NCBI GenBank assembly: GCA_024760905.1
Contig: CM045737.1
Span: 12,633,726-12,697,725 of the forward strand
Reading direction: 5' to 3'
DNA: 64,000 nucleotides
Origin: Plotosus lineatus
Taxonomy: Eukaryota > Chordata > Actinopteri > Siluriformes > Plotosidae
The notes below the pieces were generated by a model, which was not told where the DNA came from, made no database searches, and worked only from the letters and a program-made list of their open reading frames with translations. Below are positions 32,122 through 41,496 of the stretch, piece after piece. The translations under genes and the position numbers were made by a program. Every line of letters starts with the position of its first letter. Positions within the stretch are counted from its first letter, which is position 1.

Positions 32122-32469
32122 TGGCAGTGGTGGCCTAGTGGTATAGGGCGCTGGATCGCTGATCCTAGGTTTGGGGGTTCGAGTTCACTCTCCACAAGGT
32201 TGTCACTGTCCCCCCCAGTGCAGCTAAATGGATTATTAAAGGCCGGCCATGTCTCTCACTATCTATGGTGTGAGGTTCATGTAAAAGAATCATTGCTGAC
32301 TTTCGTAGAGGGTAGGCTGCTAAGCCATCCGTGAGTTTCTGTCCCTTGCTAAAGGGTTGTGTCAGGAAGGGCATTCGACGTTAAAAACCTATGCCAAATC
32401 CAATGTGCAAATCAGATCACTCGCTGTGGCCACCCGTGAAAAAGAGAAAAAGCCAAAAGAAGAAGAAGT
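32122..32469 (+). mobile_element. SINE-1R (RTE-tailed)
   Basis: Full-length copy: TGGCAGTGGTGGCCTAGTGG head, GGGTTCGAGTTC B box, shared body, then GGGCATTCGACGTTAAAAAC, TCACTCGCTGTGGCCACCCG and AGCCAAAAGAAGAAGAAG. The flanks TATTTTTTTCATGC and TATTTTTTCCATGC are a probable target-site duplication with one difference. Confidence 0.9.
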
Positions 32470-33396
32470 ATATATTTTTTCCATGCAAGGCTATTGGTAA
32501 AGTAACGCCTGGTTTCAGATGAGAGGCAGGGGCAGCGTTGTGAATGTTGGTGGTAGTGTATCAGGGTCCCATAACAGGTAAATGTTAAGCATTTTAACCA
32601 TAGATGCCTTTTTCTAGACGCCTGGTTCTTTTACTAATCATGTTAGCAAGAGAGAAATTGCTTAAAATATTCATCCTGAGGTGAACCAAACACTTCTATG
32701 TATCAGAATGCTTTGCTTTTACTTCAGATCTTTTAAATAGTATAGGCTTTGGCGTTTTGATTCAGGGAACACATATGTGATAATATCAGTCCTTTTAAAA
32801 TCATGTGTGTGGAGGAGGTCTCATTTGGCATATTCCCTTATGGTAGCTTGTAAGACAAATCAGCTGCCTCTGTGAGCTTCTGTTTAGGTCTGTAGAAGTG
32901 TTTAAGGCAATAACACAAGGGAGCTTTTGCCTTTCAAAAATCAGCACATATATCTTGTTGCAAAAACACTATTACAGCCTTTTGACGTGCAGGGACCTGA
33001 TCAAAATATGCTTAATGGCACATTTAAAAATAATTTTATATTCTTGGTTTTACTATTCCTAAATGGACAATAATTTTTTAAAGGTATGCAAAGTCATTAT
33101 GCAAAATAATACAGCATATGGAGAACATACTATATGTGAAGATACATTTATTCAACTGTACATTGAAGGTGAAGCATGTTCGGTTTGACTGTGATTATGC
33201 ACTGAGTTTCTGCTCAAACACGAAAAGACTCCTACATCACATGACTGACAGAAATACTTTTTTCTTTTAAACAAAAGGTTTGCTGGGAGGATTTTTAACC
33301 TAGTTAGGAATGAAACATTTTCATTCTGGGTCCAGTCTTTGGGTCCGTTTTACTTGTGTGTTGAAATATTAAAATCACCAAATTGTCTACAGTATA
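32470..33396. other. No feature seen
   Basis: 0.9 kb of single-copy-looking A/T-rich sequence. No exon with both splice sites is recognised. Confidence 0.4.
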
Positions 33397-33895
33397 CAGT
33401 GATCCTGCAGCTTCAGTGCTAAAATATTTTTCTTTGAAAAAATGTTTTCAAAAATATTCATCAAAAAAATTCAGGAAAATTATGCAAAACAAGGCCAATT
33501 TATTAAAAAAAAAAAAAAAAAACCTCAAACAAACAACAAAAAACCCAACCCAAAACCCCCCAACAAAACTACTTACATGTTTATGTGAGGTGCGCATCTG
33601 AGTGTGCGCGCGCATCTGTATGTGTGTGTGTATTTATATTTAATTTACATCTTATGGATTATTTTTGAATGTTTAATTGTTGTTATAAGCACTTATAGCG
33701 TTGAATATGTATCCCCCCGCGCAAAATGCAAAAAAACACGAAATAACCTCTGCCACTTCTTAAGGACACCCACTCACCTATATATTACATAAAATTTATA
33801 TAGAAGTTAATTTTAAAGTGCTCTGTGCATGATAATGTCATACAGACAATGTGTATTAATATATAAATAAGTTCTACACCTTATAGTGACAATAA

Positions 33896-33898
<3 letters not shown>

Positions 33899-33966
<68 letters not shown>
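33899..33966. repeat. (AT)n microsatellite
   Basis: About 67 bp of AT repeats within the MITE-C-like piece. Confidence 0.98.
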
Positions 33967-33970
<4 letters not shown>

Positions 33971-34168
33971 CTGTATAACAAACCTTATAAATAACAAATC
34001 CACGGCCAAATCGAGAAGGAGAATCACTGGCGGCACTGGTGCTTGGTTGGGGCTCGTCAGCGCCTCCAGGGCCTTTGCTTTAGTACGTATCATGTTAGTG
34101 TCCAAACTCACATTATTTTTATATCAGTCTGTAATCCACAATGACAAGGCATTTTCCATTTTCACAAC

Positions 34169-34440
34169 TGTTATGGTCTGTGCTAGTTGGTGGCGTTTAA
34201 CTCTCTCTCTCCATAATCTGCATGTGCAGGTGAGGGGTGTGGCTGTTATCCACAGGCAAAATCCAGAGAGCACACCTGAATTCACTCAGCCATCAGCTAT
34301 AAAGAGCTCCGTGCTCAACCAGTTTCCATGTTGATACTCCCTTAGTGATTTTGGTGTTTGTTTTTCCTCTCACCACTATGGTGATCATGATTTTTCCCGC
34401 ACCCCGGTGCTTCCCTTGTGCTCAATAAAAGTAATTGTTT
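34169..34440 (+). mobile_element. LTR fragment, same family as 38551-38906
   Basis: Starts TGTTATGGTCTGTGCTAG, shares GGCGTTTAACTCTCTC, GTGTGGCTGTTATCCAC and CAGAGAGCACACCTGAATT with the solo LTR at 38551, keeps a CTATAAAGAGC TATA-like box (about 34295-34305), a CTCAACCAGTTTCCATG block and AATAAAAG near 34427, then stops before the CACAACA end. It is truncated and has internal deletions. Confidence 0.8.
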
Positions 34441-35261
34441 TATGAGGGAGGAAAGGTGTGTTGGATGCTGGGAAATATAATCTCCACCAATCAGCTTGCT
34501 GGATTCACAGCCGATCAAAGAACACTCAAGTCAAGCAGGAGAACAGAGCATGTTGGGTAGCGAAGTTGAATATACATGTAGTGCTCGTGAATTTTGAATG
34601 ATCTTTAATTTTTTTTTCACAATTTCACGATGGAAAATCCCGTGATATTGCAAGGACGCGAAGTAGGAAATGCAAGTGGCATGGGATTACTGTAATTGTT
34701 ATTATAAGCATTTATAATGTTTAATATGTATTTATTGATATTATATACACATATACATGTACATATACGTTAGTCAGGGGGTCGATCCTACTTCATAGAA
34801 GTTAGCAGTCACAGGGGGGTGGGGGGGTTCTCGGGTCCCCATTAACCACGGAAAGTGAGGGATCCCTGTAAAATAGTAAGGTAACTAAACTGAACCTGCT
34901 ACAACAATACAGATGTTTTACTGCTCATCTCAGCACATCATCAGAACTATTTTACATTAGAACACGTGTTCTGCCTTTATATGTATAATCAGAGGGATAA
35001 TTCAGATCATTTTGCACATACTAAAAAACTGCTTGTTTGAATAGTCAGTCAGGGGACACCGGGGAACTAAGAAATGTGGATTAGAATTGTCAAATAATCC
35101 TATCTAAATATTTCCAAAAGCAAAACCATAGAAAATTCGGACAAAGAAAAGCAAACGGGTGTGAATGCTCCATTTGTCATAAATGATGGTCTGTTTTAGG
35201 ATTAAAAAATAGCAAAGACTGACAGTTGTGCTTACTGGTTAAAAATTAATGAGAGAAATTG

Positions 35262-35834
35262 TATCATATCATACATCCGAACCACTTGATCTTAATTAGT
35301 GTCACGTGGAGGCTGGCACCCATCTCAGCTGACTCCTTGCCAGGGTAGAGTACACCCTGGATGGCTCACAAGGCCATCGCCTTGAAAAAAAATGCTGACA
35401 GCCTTGCAGCTACTCTTGATGAAAGTCAGCAAGGGTTGTTTTACATGCCTCACACCATAGACCAGGGGTCTCAAACTCATTCCACAAAGGGCCGCAGTGG
35501 CTGCAGGTTTTTGCTTCAACCAAGCAGCAGCAGACCCATCTCTGTACACGGCGCATAGATTGACAAATCGACTGCCTGAAGACTCAGATCAGTTTATTAA
35601 ATGAGTCATATCGGGTGTGCTGCTGCTTGGTTGGAGCAAAAACCTGCACCCACTGCGGCCCTTTGTGGAATGAGCTTCAGACCCCTGCCATAGACACTGA
35701 GAGACATGGCCAGCCTTTGATAACTCAGTTAGCTGCACTGGGGGGACAGCAATGACAACTGTTGACAGTGGGGCTTGAAGCCCCAACCTTGGGATTGGTA
35801 ATCCAACACCTTATCAACAGGCCACCGCTGCCCT
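35262..35834 (-). mobile_element. SINE-1 split by an hAT MITE
   Basis: Reverse-orientation SINE-1. The tail half (35262-35462) and head half (35688-35834) join exactly at the CCATAGAC motif, which is a single copy in intact SINE-1 elements and present twice here because of the insertion. Confidence 0.93.
35463..35687. mobile_element. hAT MITE with 8-bp target duplication
   Basis: 225-bp element with long inverted ends (CAGGGGTCTCAAACTCATTC and GAATGAGCTTCAGACCCCTG, matching for about 75 bp) and a perfect 8-bp duplication CCATAGAC at 35455-35462 and 35688-35695. It has no coding capacity and depends on an hAT transposase elsewhere. Confidence 0.95.
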
Positions 35835-36469
35835 GTATCATATCATAGTAGAGAATAATTAAATTATGCCCCATACTGAACCCATATATTTTTGTCTCCC
35901 CGTGGCATGGACAATCAGCCAAACAGCTCTTTGGAGAAAATTTATTTGCACACATCTTTGTGCGACCTTAATTCCACCCCTCAGGATCAAAAGTCCGGAT
36001 AAGGAACTCGGAGTGAATGATAAACAGAGAGCTTCATCCAAAAACTGAGTCTGTTTTTGATCTTACATAACAGAAAATATGTTTGACTAATTGTCAACAT
36101 ATGTGGCAATAATCACGGTTTGAACAACTAATTACATTTCTGGATGTTGAAATACTTGACTGTTCTTTTTTGATGGGTCACACAGTTGAGATGATACCTC
36201 TTTAAATGTCTGATGCCATTAAATGTTTTATTCAAGATTCGACAGTCTTTACTCTCATAATGTTCACACATAATGAAATCTCATATTTGACTCTCAGCCT
36301 TAAAAGGTGCAAACAAGTTAAAAAGGTACCAACGAGACAATAAACTGCAAGAGCAGAATATTACACATTATGTGCATTAAACTTTAAGTAAAAATATTAA
36401 ATAGAAATATAAACTCTGTACCTATGAATGAGAACTGAACACTGACATATACTATACACATTGAGGGAA
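35835..36469. other. No feature seen
   Basis: A/T-rich DNA with overlapping 60-codon frames on both strands at 35860-36045. No gene is supported. Confidence 0.4.
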
Positions 36470-36795
36470 TGTGGCAGTGATGGCCTGGTGCTAACGGCGC
36501 TGGATCAACTAAGATTGGGGGTTCAAGTCCCACTCTCAACAGGTTGTCACTGTCCCCCGGTGCAGCGAACTGGGTTATCAAAGGCCGGCCATGTTTCAGA
36601 GTGTCTATGGTGAGAGACTCATGTAAAATAACCATTGCTAACATTTGTCAAGAGGATCAGCATGTTTCTGCCCTGTGATGGCCTGGCGAGCTATCCAGGG
36701 TGTACTCTGCCCTCACCCAGAGATGACTGAGATGGGTGCCAGCCTCCCCGTGACCCTAATTAGGATTAAGTGATTCAGGAAATGAGTGACTGATG
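36470..36795 (+). mobile_element. SINE-1, full length
   Basis: GTGGCAGTGATGGCCTGGTG head, GGGTTCAAGTCCC B box, GTTATCAAAGGCCGGCCATG, CCTGTGATGGCCTGGCGAGC and CCTAATTAGGATTAAGTGA tail with AATGAGTGACTGATGG. Confidence 0.92.
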
Positions 36796-37037
36796 GTACA
36801 TTCTGGAATGGAAGAAATAAATAGATAGATAGTAGACGCAAGGTGGATGGACTAGAATGTAAATGAGGTAAAGTGTGGCAGTGCAATACACATGCACATG
36901 AATTTGCTCACTTTACTAAAGGGGCTGAAATCATTTGTGCCAAGTAACAAGTCGGCCTTTTTGACAGCTCAAATAATCTACAACAATTCAGAGAACATAG
37001 GCCGTAGATTTTAAAGTATGTTGATTATTAAAAGACA
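36796..37037. other. No feature seen
   Basis: Short single-copy-looking spacer. Confidence 0.4.
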
Positions 37038-37154
37038 TAGTTGTGCTCGAAAGTTTGTGAAAGCTGAAAGAATTTTATATATTTCTGGATAAACATGACT
37101 GTAAACTTTGTCAGATTTTCACACAAGTTCTAAAAGAAGATAATCAACACGCAT

Positions 37155-37623
37155 GTGTTGACCATGTCTTCTTAGCAGAGTTATAATCTTAAAAATGTTT
37201 ATGGAAGGTTAAAAGCTTGAGTCAAAAAACTTATGAAACAACAGTAACTCTGTTCTTTACACGAAAAGCATTATGGGAGATGCAGCTCCATAATAGCCAA
37301 TGGGAGGGAGCTGCGTCATCCCTCCAAGCCAATGGGGGCCAGCGGGGTGGGATGTTGAAAGATAGCCAATGTGAGGGAGCTGCGTCATCCCTCTTAGCCA
37401 ATAGGAGGCCAGCGGGGCAGGATGTTGGAATATAGTCAATGGGAAAGCAGCCCATGCATTGTTTGAATGTTTGAATGGCGCGTTTTAATGTTTGAATAGC
37501 GCGTTTGGCGTGTTTCATAAGGAGAACTTTTTTTGTATACACAGAGACAAAAAATTTTGGAAAATATTTTTCGTAACCTGGATTTTTCGTTTGCTGGGAC
37601 TATCGTAAGGTGAGGTACCACTG
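37155..37623. mobile_element. MITE-B fragment inside the Tc1-like element
   Basis: Lacks the left terminus and microsatellite: it begins at GTGTTGACCATGTCTTCTTA, runs through AGCAGAGTTATAATCTTAAA and two units of an about 75-bp CCAAT repeat (GCCAATGGGAGGGAGCTGCG, GCCAATGTGAGGGAGCTGCG), and ends TCGTAAGGTGAGGTACCACTG plus TA. Confidence 0.85.
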
Positions 37624-38550
37624 TATTAGATATTTGTGAGTGGCAAACGTAGGTGAACCTCCAGGATTAAGTGGTAATTTGAAGGTGAAATTAGAGTAAG
37701 GTGTTTTCAGTCAGTTCGATGACACTCAGGTATGAGTGGGCACTCTGTTTGATTTAAAGAAACTGGATCTATCAAAGTGTAAATTCGTGTTTGTTTAAGT
37801 GAATCATTGCACAAAGGCAATTTCTGAGGACCTCAGCAAAGGGGTTGTTGAATGTCATCATGCTGGAAGAGGTTACAAAACCATTTCTACAGAGTTTGGA
37901 CTCCACCAATCCACATCGGACACATTGTGTACAAGTGGAGAAAATTTTAGTCCATTGTTACCTTCCCCAGGAGTAGTCGACCAACTAAGAATACTTCCAA
38001 GAGCATAGTGTGTAATAGTTGGCACGATCACAAAGGACCCCAGACCTCATTGGATAATGTTAATGTTCATGAGTCCAGCATCAGAACACTGAACAGCTGT
38101 AGTGCAAGGAGCAACCCCAAAAAAAGATTATGCTGTTCATGTGCAGTTTGCTAAACATCGCATAGATAAACCAGAACTAGACTGGAAAAATGTTTTGTGG
38201 ACAGAGGAGAACAGAATATAACTTTTTGGTTTGACCAAGAAGGGCAGTGGTGGCCTGGTGGTAAAGGTGCTGAATTGGTGATCCAAAGGTTGGAGTTCAA
38301 GCCCCACTCTCCACAGGTTGTCACTGTCTCTCTCTCTCCCCCCAGTGCAGCTAACTGTGTTGTCAAAGGCTGGCCATGTCTCACGGTCCATGGTGTGAAG
38401 CATGTAAAAGAACCATTGTTGTCTTTCGTGAAGAGTAGCTGCATAGCTATCAGTGTGTTTCTGCCCTGCGATGGCCTGGCAAGCTCTGGCCTTGCTCAGA
38501 GTTGGCTGAGATGGGCACCAGCCTCCCCAAGACCCTAATTAGGATTAAGT

Positions 38551-38906
38551 TGTTATGGTCTGTGCTGGCTGGCGGCGTTAACTCTCTCTTCATTCATTGC
38601 AGGTGCTGGCGAGGGGCGTGGCTGTTACCTGCAGGTGAGGTCCAGAGAGCGCACCTGTTTCCATTCAGCAATCAGCGAGCTATAAATAGGAACGGCGCGC
38701 TTCCCTCCGACATCAGAAGATTGTCCTTCCCAGTGATTCCGTTTCTCTGCTTTCTCTCTGACTCCTGGTATCCTGCTTTGTGCTCGACCAGTTTCCATTG
38801 ATTAATAATTTCCGTGATTTAGAGTTCCAAGTGCAAAATAAAAGCATTGAATCTTCTTATGGTCTTCTGCATCTTTGGGTCCGACGCATATGCTCCAGGC
38901 ACAACA
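38551..38906 (+). mobile_element. Solo LTR with 5-bp target duplication
   Basis: 356 bp with 5' TGTTATGG and 3' CACAACA (TG...CA ends), flanked by TAAGT at 38546-38550 and 38907-38911, as LTR integrases produce. It contains a TATA box TATAAATAGG at 38681-38690, AATAAA at 38837-38842 and a T/C-rich U5-like stretch. No internal retroviral or Gypsy coding region adjoins it, so it arose by LTR-LTR recombination or is an isolated end. Confidence 0.9.
38681..38690 (+). promoter_or_regulatory. TATA box of the solo LTR
   Basis: TATAAATAGG lies 157 bp before AATAAA, in the order expected for an LTR promoter followed by its polyadenylation signal. Confidence 0.7.
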
Positions 38907-39701
38907 TAAGTGTTTCAGAAAATGAATGAATGAGAAATGGTTTGAATGAGAAATGTTATCTTTGGAGAAAGGAAAACAACCTTAACCCATCTGTGAAACA
39001 TGGTGGGGGTAGTGTTGTGGGGGTTTTTTGTTGTTGTTGTTGTTTTGGGTTTTTTTTTGCCTGTTTTACTGCATCTGGGCCAGAACAGCTTGTGATCATT
39101 GATGGAACAATAAATTCTGAATTCTACCAGCAAATACTATTGGAGCAAGCATGCCATGCAGCAAGCAGCAAGACAATGATCCTAAGAACACAAGTTGTTC
39201 CACCAAAGAATTGTTAATTAAGAATAAAGTTAATGCTTTCAAATGGTTAAGTCAAAGTCCTAACCCTGATCTCCAATTAGATGTTATGGAAGGACCTGAT
39301 GTAAGCATTTCATGAAAGCAAACTCACCCACATTGCACATTTTAAGTTGTTCTGAGCAGAGAAAAGAGCAAAAATTCCTCCAAGCTGATGTGCAGGACTC
39401 ATCAACAGTTACTCAAACCATTTAGATGTGGACATTGCTTCAAAAGGAGGTCACACCTGATACTGAAATCAAACATTCACATACTTTTGCCACTTGCAGT
39501 CAATAAATCACCAAGTAAAAGCCTCATTTATTTAACTGGCTACCCTTTATCTACTTTTAGGGCTCGTGTGAATGTCTGCTGATGTTTTAGGTCATAATTA
39601 TGGTAAGTTATAAAATTCTTAAGGACTCACAAACTTTCGAGCAGCACTGTACGTCATCAAAGATGTGTGTGTGTGGGGGGGTGAGGTTGGTGGAGTCAAG
39701 G

Positions 39702-39825
39702 GGCAGTCATAGTACAGTTAGCTGCATTTGGGGGTGACAGTAGTGAAAACCCATTGATAGTGGGGCTTGAACCCCTGACCATGTGATCAGTAATCTGGCA
39801 CCCTACCACCCACCACTGCAGTATT
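39702..39825 (-). mobile_element. SINE-1 head fragment
   Basis: Reverse-orientation GGGGCAGTCATAGTACAGTT to ATCAGTAATCTGGCACCCTA and CCACCACTGCAG. Head and first body block only. Confidence 0.75.
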
Positions 39826-39935
39826 GGTATAAAATACACACACACACAGACAGAGAGAGAGAGTGGAAATTTGATGACGAAAGGTAAGAGCTTTAAGCTA
39901 TGACACACAAGATGGTGCCAAGTGTCACTGTAACT

Positions 39936-40351
39936 CAGGGTTCTCAAACTTATTTTCACTGAGGGCCACTACACTAAATTTAAAGGTGACCGAGGGCCGA
40001 ATAAATTACTGAACATCTGTTCTAAAAATCAACCATGAAATCCATCGCAAAATGACATGCTTAGAAGTTTGACCTTTAGTCTGTTTACTCGCAATTACTG
40101 ACAAAGCTTAACAGCGATAAGCAAGCATGAAATCCTTTTGAGTCATGAATGACGAGCTTTTTACTTGAAAAAGCTTGCTGCTGCCACCTAGGGGAATGAA
40201 TGATGAATGGTAACAATGATCAGTTAGGTTTCATGGTAATAGTTGTTGCAAAGGAGGTACGATAATCATAATCTTTGAAAAGTAATACAGGTCACATAAA
40301 ATGAGTTGGCGGGCCGGATTTGGCCTGCGAGCCTTGAATTTGATACCTGTG
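39936..40351. mobile_element. hAT-like MITE with near-perfect 8-bp duplication
   Basis: Ends CAGGGTTCTCAAACTTATT and GAATTTGATACCTGTG, inside duplications CTGTAACT (39928-39935) and CTGTAATT (40352-40359), 7 of 8 matching. Interior GGGCCACTACACTAAATTT and GGCGGGCCGGATTTGGCCTG are typical of hAT termini known from vertebrates. Non-coding. Confidence 0.85.
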
Positions 40352-40359
40352 CTGTAATT

Positions 40360-41189
40360 GAAGAGGTGCTTTAAACACTTCAGGATTTGCATTTGATTCT
40401 TATTCAGACATTATTATTATTATAATAATAATAATTTAACTGCATTGCTACAACTATGTTATTATAGTTTTGCGCTCTGTATCATTTAGTGCAAGCCAAT
40501 GTAAGCATGTAGCTTTGCTGAATCAGCGCTTTCCAAACATGTGTTTTTTTCAAGCAAATCTTCCATCCCTGTCCCCTTTGTATACTTCTCTTTTTCTCAC
40601 TGTTATTTCTTTCTTCCCTTTCTGCTGTTCCCCTCCCTCCATTTTTTTCATCCAACTCTGCTTAACCCATGGAGCAACTCTCCAGGATGGATGACCAGGC
40701 AACTGTGTTGACAGAGAAGTTTAATTTAGTGAATTGATGTTTCTTTTTTTCCTCCAGATAAGCGCTGTTTCAGGTTTCTAGTGTTTGCAAGCTGTAAGGT
40801 ATTAGCCAGTTTCAAGCATTCATTTGTCTTTGCACCACTGACTGAGCAGAAGGGGTATGATCAATTTGATTGGTCATTCACAGCCATGATGTAATGCTTA
40901 TGCTCAAAGATTTATACATACTCAGTAAGGTCAAGCTATCATTTCTTTAACCCTTAATATTTAAGGTTCAAATTAAAGGCAGTCTATAGGGATGTAGAAG
41001 GCTTTATTTTTGAGAGCTCATATAGTCAAGTTATACCGAACAGCTGTGAACTAGAACGGCATCTTAACTCATAGCCTTCTCCGCTAATATCCTTATATCC
41101 GCCAGTTTCTCAGGTCGCCTCTACTCACCAACTTTCTTGCTGTCTTTTTTGTTCCTTTCAGGGTTCTCTTTTTCCAGATGTCCGTTCTG
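40360..41189. other. No feature seen
   Basis: 0.8 kb of single-copy-looking DNA with an (ATT/AAT)n patch at about 40411-40435. No supported exon. Confidence 0.4.
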
Positions 41190-41445
41190 ATACACTGAAT
41201 GGCCAAAACAAACGGTTACACACTCTGATACATTGCTGGACCGCCTGTAGCCTTAATTACAGCGTCTAATTACCATAGCATTGCGGTTTCGCTTGGTCAG
41301 GTTGAGGTTAACATTATATTATGTGTCAATAAAATGAAATTAGCTGATGGCCTGAATGTTCTACATGAGCTGCTTATCACATCAATGAACTTCAAGTAAT
41401 GAAAGAGTCATTCAGAGAACATGAGGAATCATTTTTACACATGAA

Positions 41446-41496
41446 CTGGCACCACAGAGTCCTGACCTTAACTCTGTTGGAAGTCCTTGGCATGTG
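41446..41496 (+). repeat. 51-bp flanking duplication, left copy
   Basis: Matches 43006-43056 at 48 of 51 positions. It directly abuts the 5' end of the RTE element (41497). Confidence 0.93.

Larger units (their letters stand above)
33397..34868. mobile_element. MITE-A copy split by about 1 kb
   Basis: Left part 33397-33708 (CAGTGATCCTGCAGCTTCAG, A run, AAACCCAACCCAAAACC, GTGCGCATCTGAGTGTGCGC). Right part 34692-34868, ending GAGGGATCCCTG and TA. The two halves overlap by about 40 bp of MITE-A sequence (33669-33708 and 34692-34732). The insert holds a MITE-C-like piece (33712 to about 34010), single-copy DNA and an LTR fragment. Confidence 0.7.
38242..38934 (+). mobile_element. SINE-1 split by a solo LTR
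   Basis: Left part 38242-38550 (GGGCAGTGGTGGCCTGGTGG ... GACCCTAATTAGGATTAAGT). The last part of the tail resumes at 38907 (TAAGTGTTTCAGAAAATGAATG). It is inserted in the Tc1-like element near the ACCAAGAA sequence at about 38235. Confidence 0.92.
37038..39649 (+). mobile_element. Tc1-like transposon remnant with nested insertions
   Basis: Terminal inverted repeats GCTCGAAAGTTTGTGA (about 37045-37060) and TCACAAACTTTCGAGC (39627-39642), with TA at the right end (39650-39651). Transposase pieces on the plus strand are: DNA-binding N-terminus KAISEDLSKGVVECHHAGRG and YKTISTEFGLHQST (37799-37930); a catalytic-domain piece with NVLWTEENRI-like residues (38190-38225); and, after the SINE, KHGGGSVV, FTASGPEQLVIIDGTINSEF and YQQILLEQA (38930-39160). 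Frameshifts, and loss of the final SPNPD-type region's frame, show it is dead. MITE-B (37155-37623) and SINE-1 (38242-38934) are inserted in it. Confidence 0.85.

Noticed and set aside
37280..37445. Possible CRISPR-like array (similar spaced repeats)
   Set aside because: Only two to three units of 65-75 bp without unique spacers, in a eukaryotic MITE.
37231..37542. 103-codon frame with repeated ARRDDAAPSHW-like units
   Set aside because: It comes from the CCAAT minisatellite of MITE-B. The same peptide appears in the 54530 copy in other frames.
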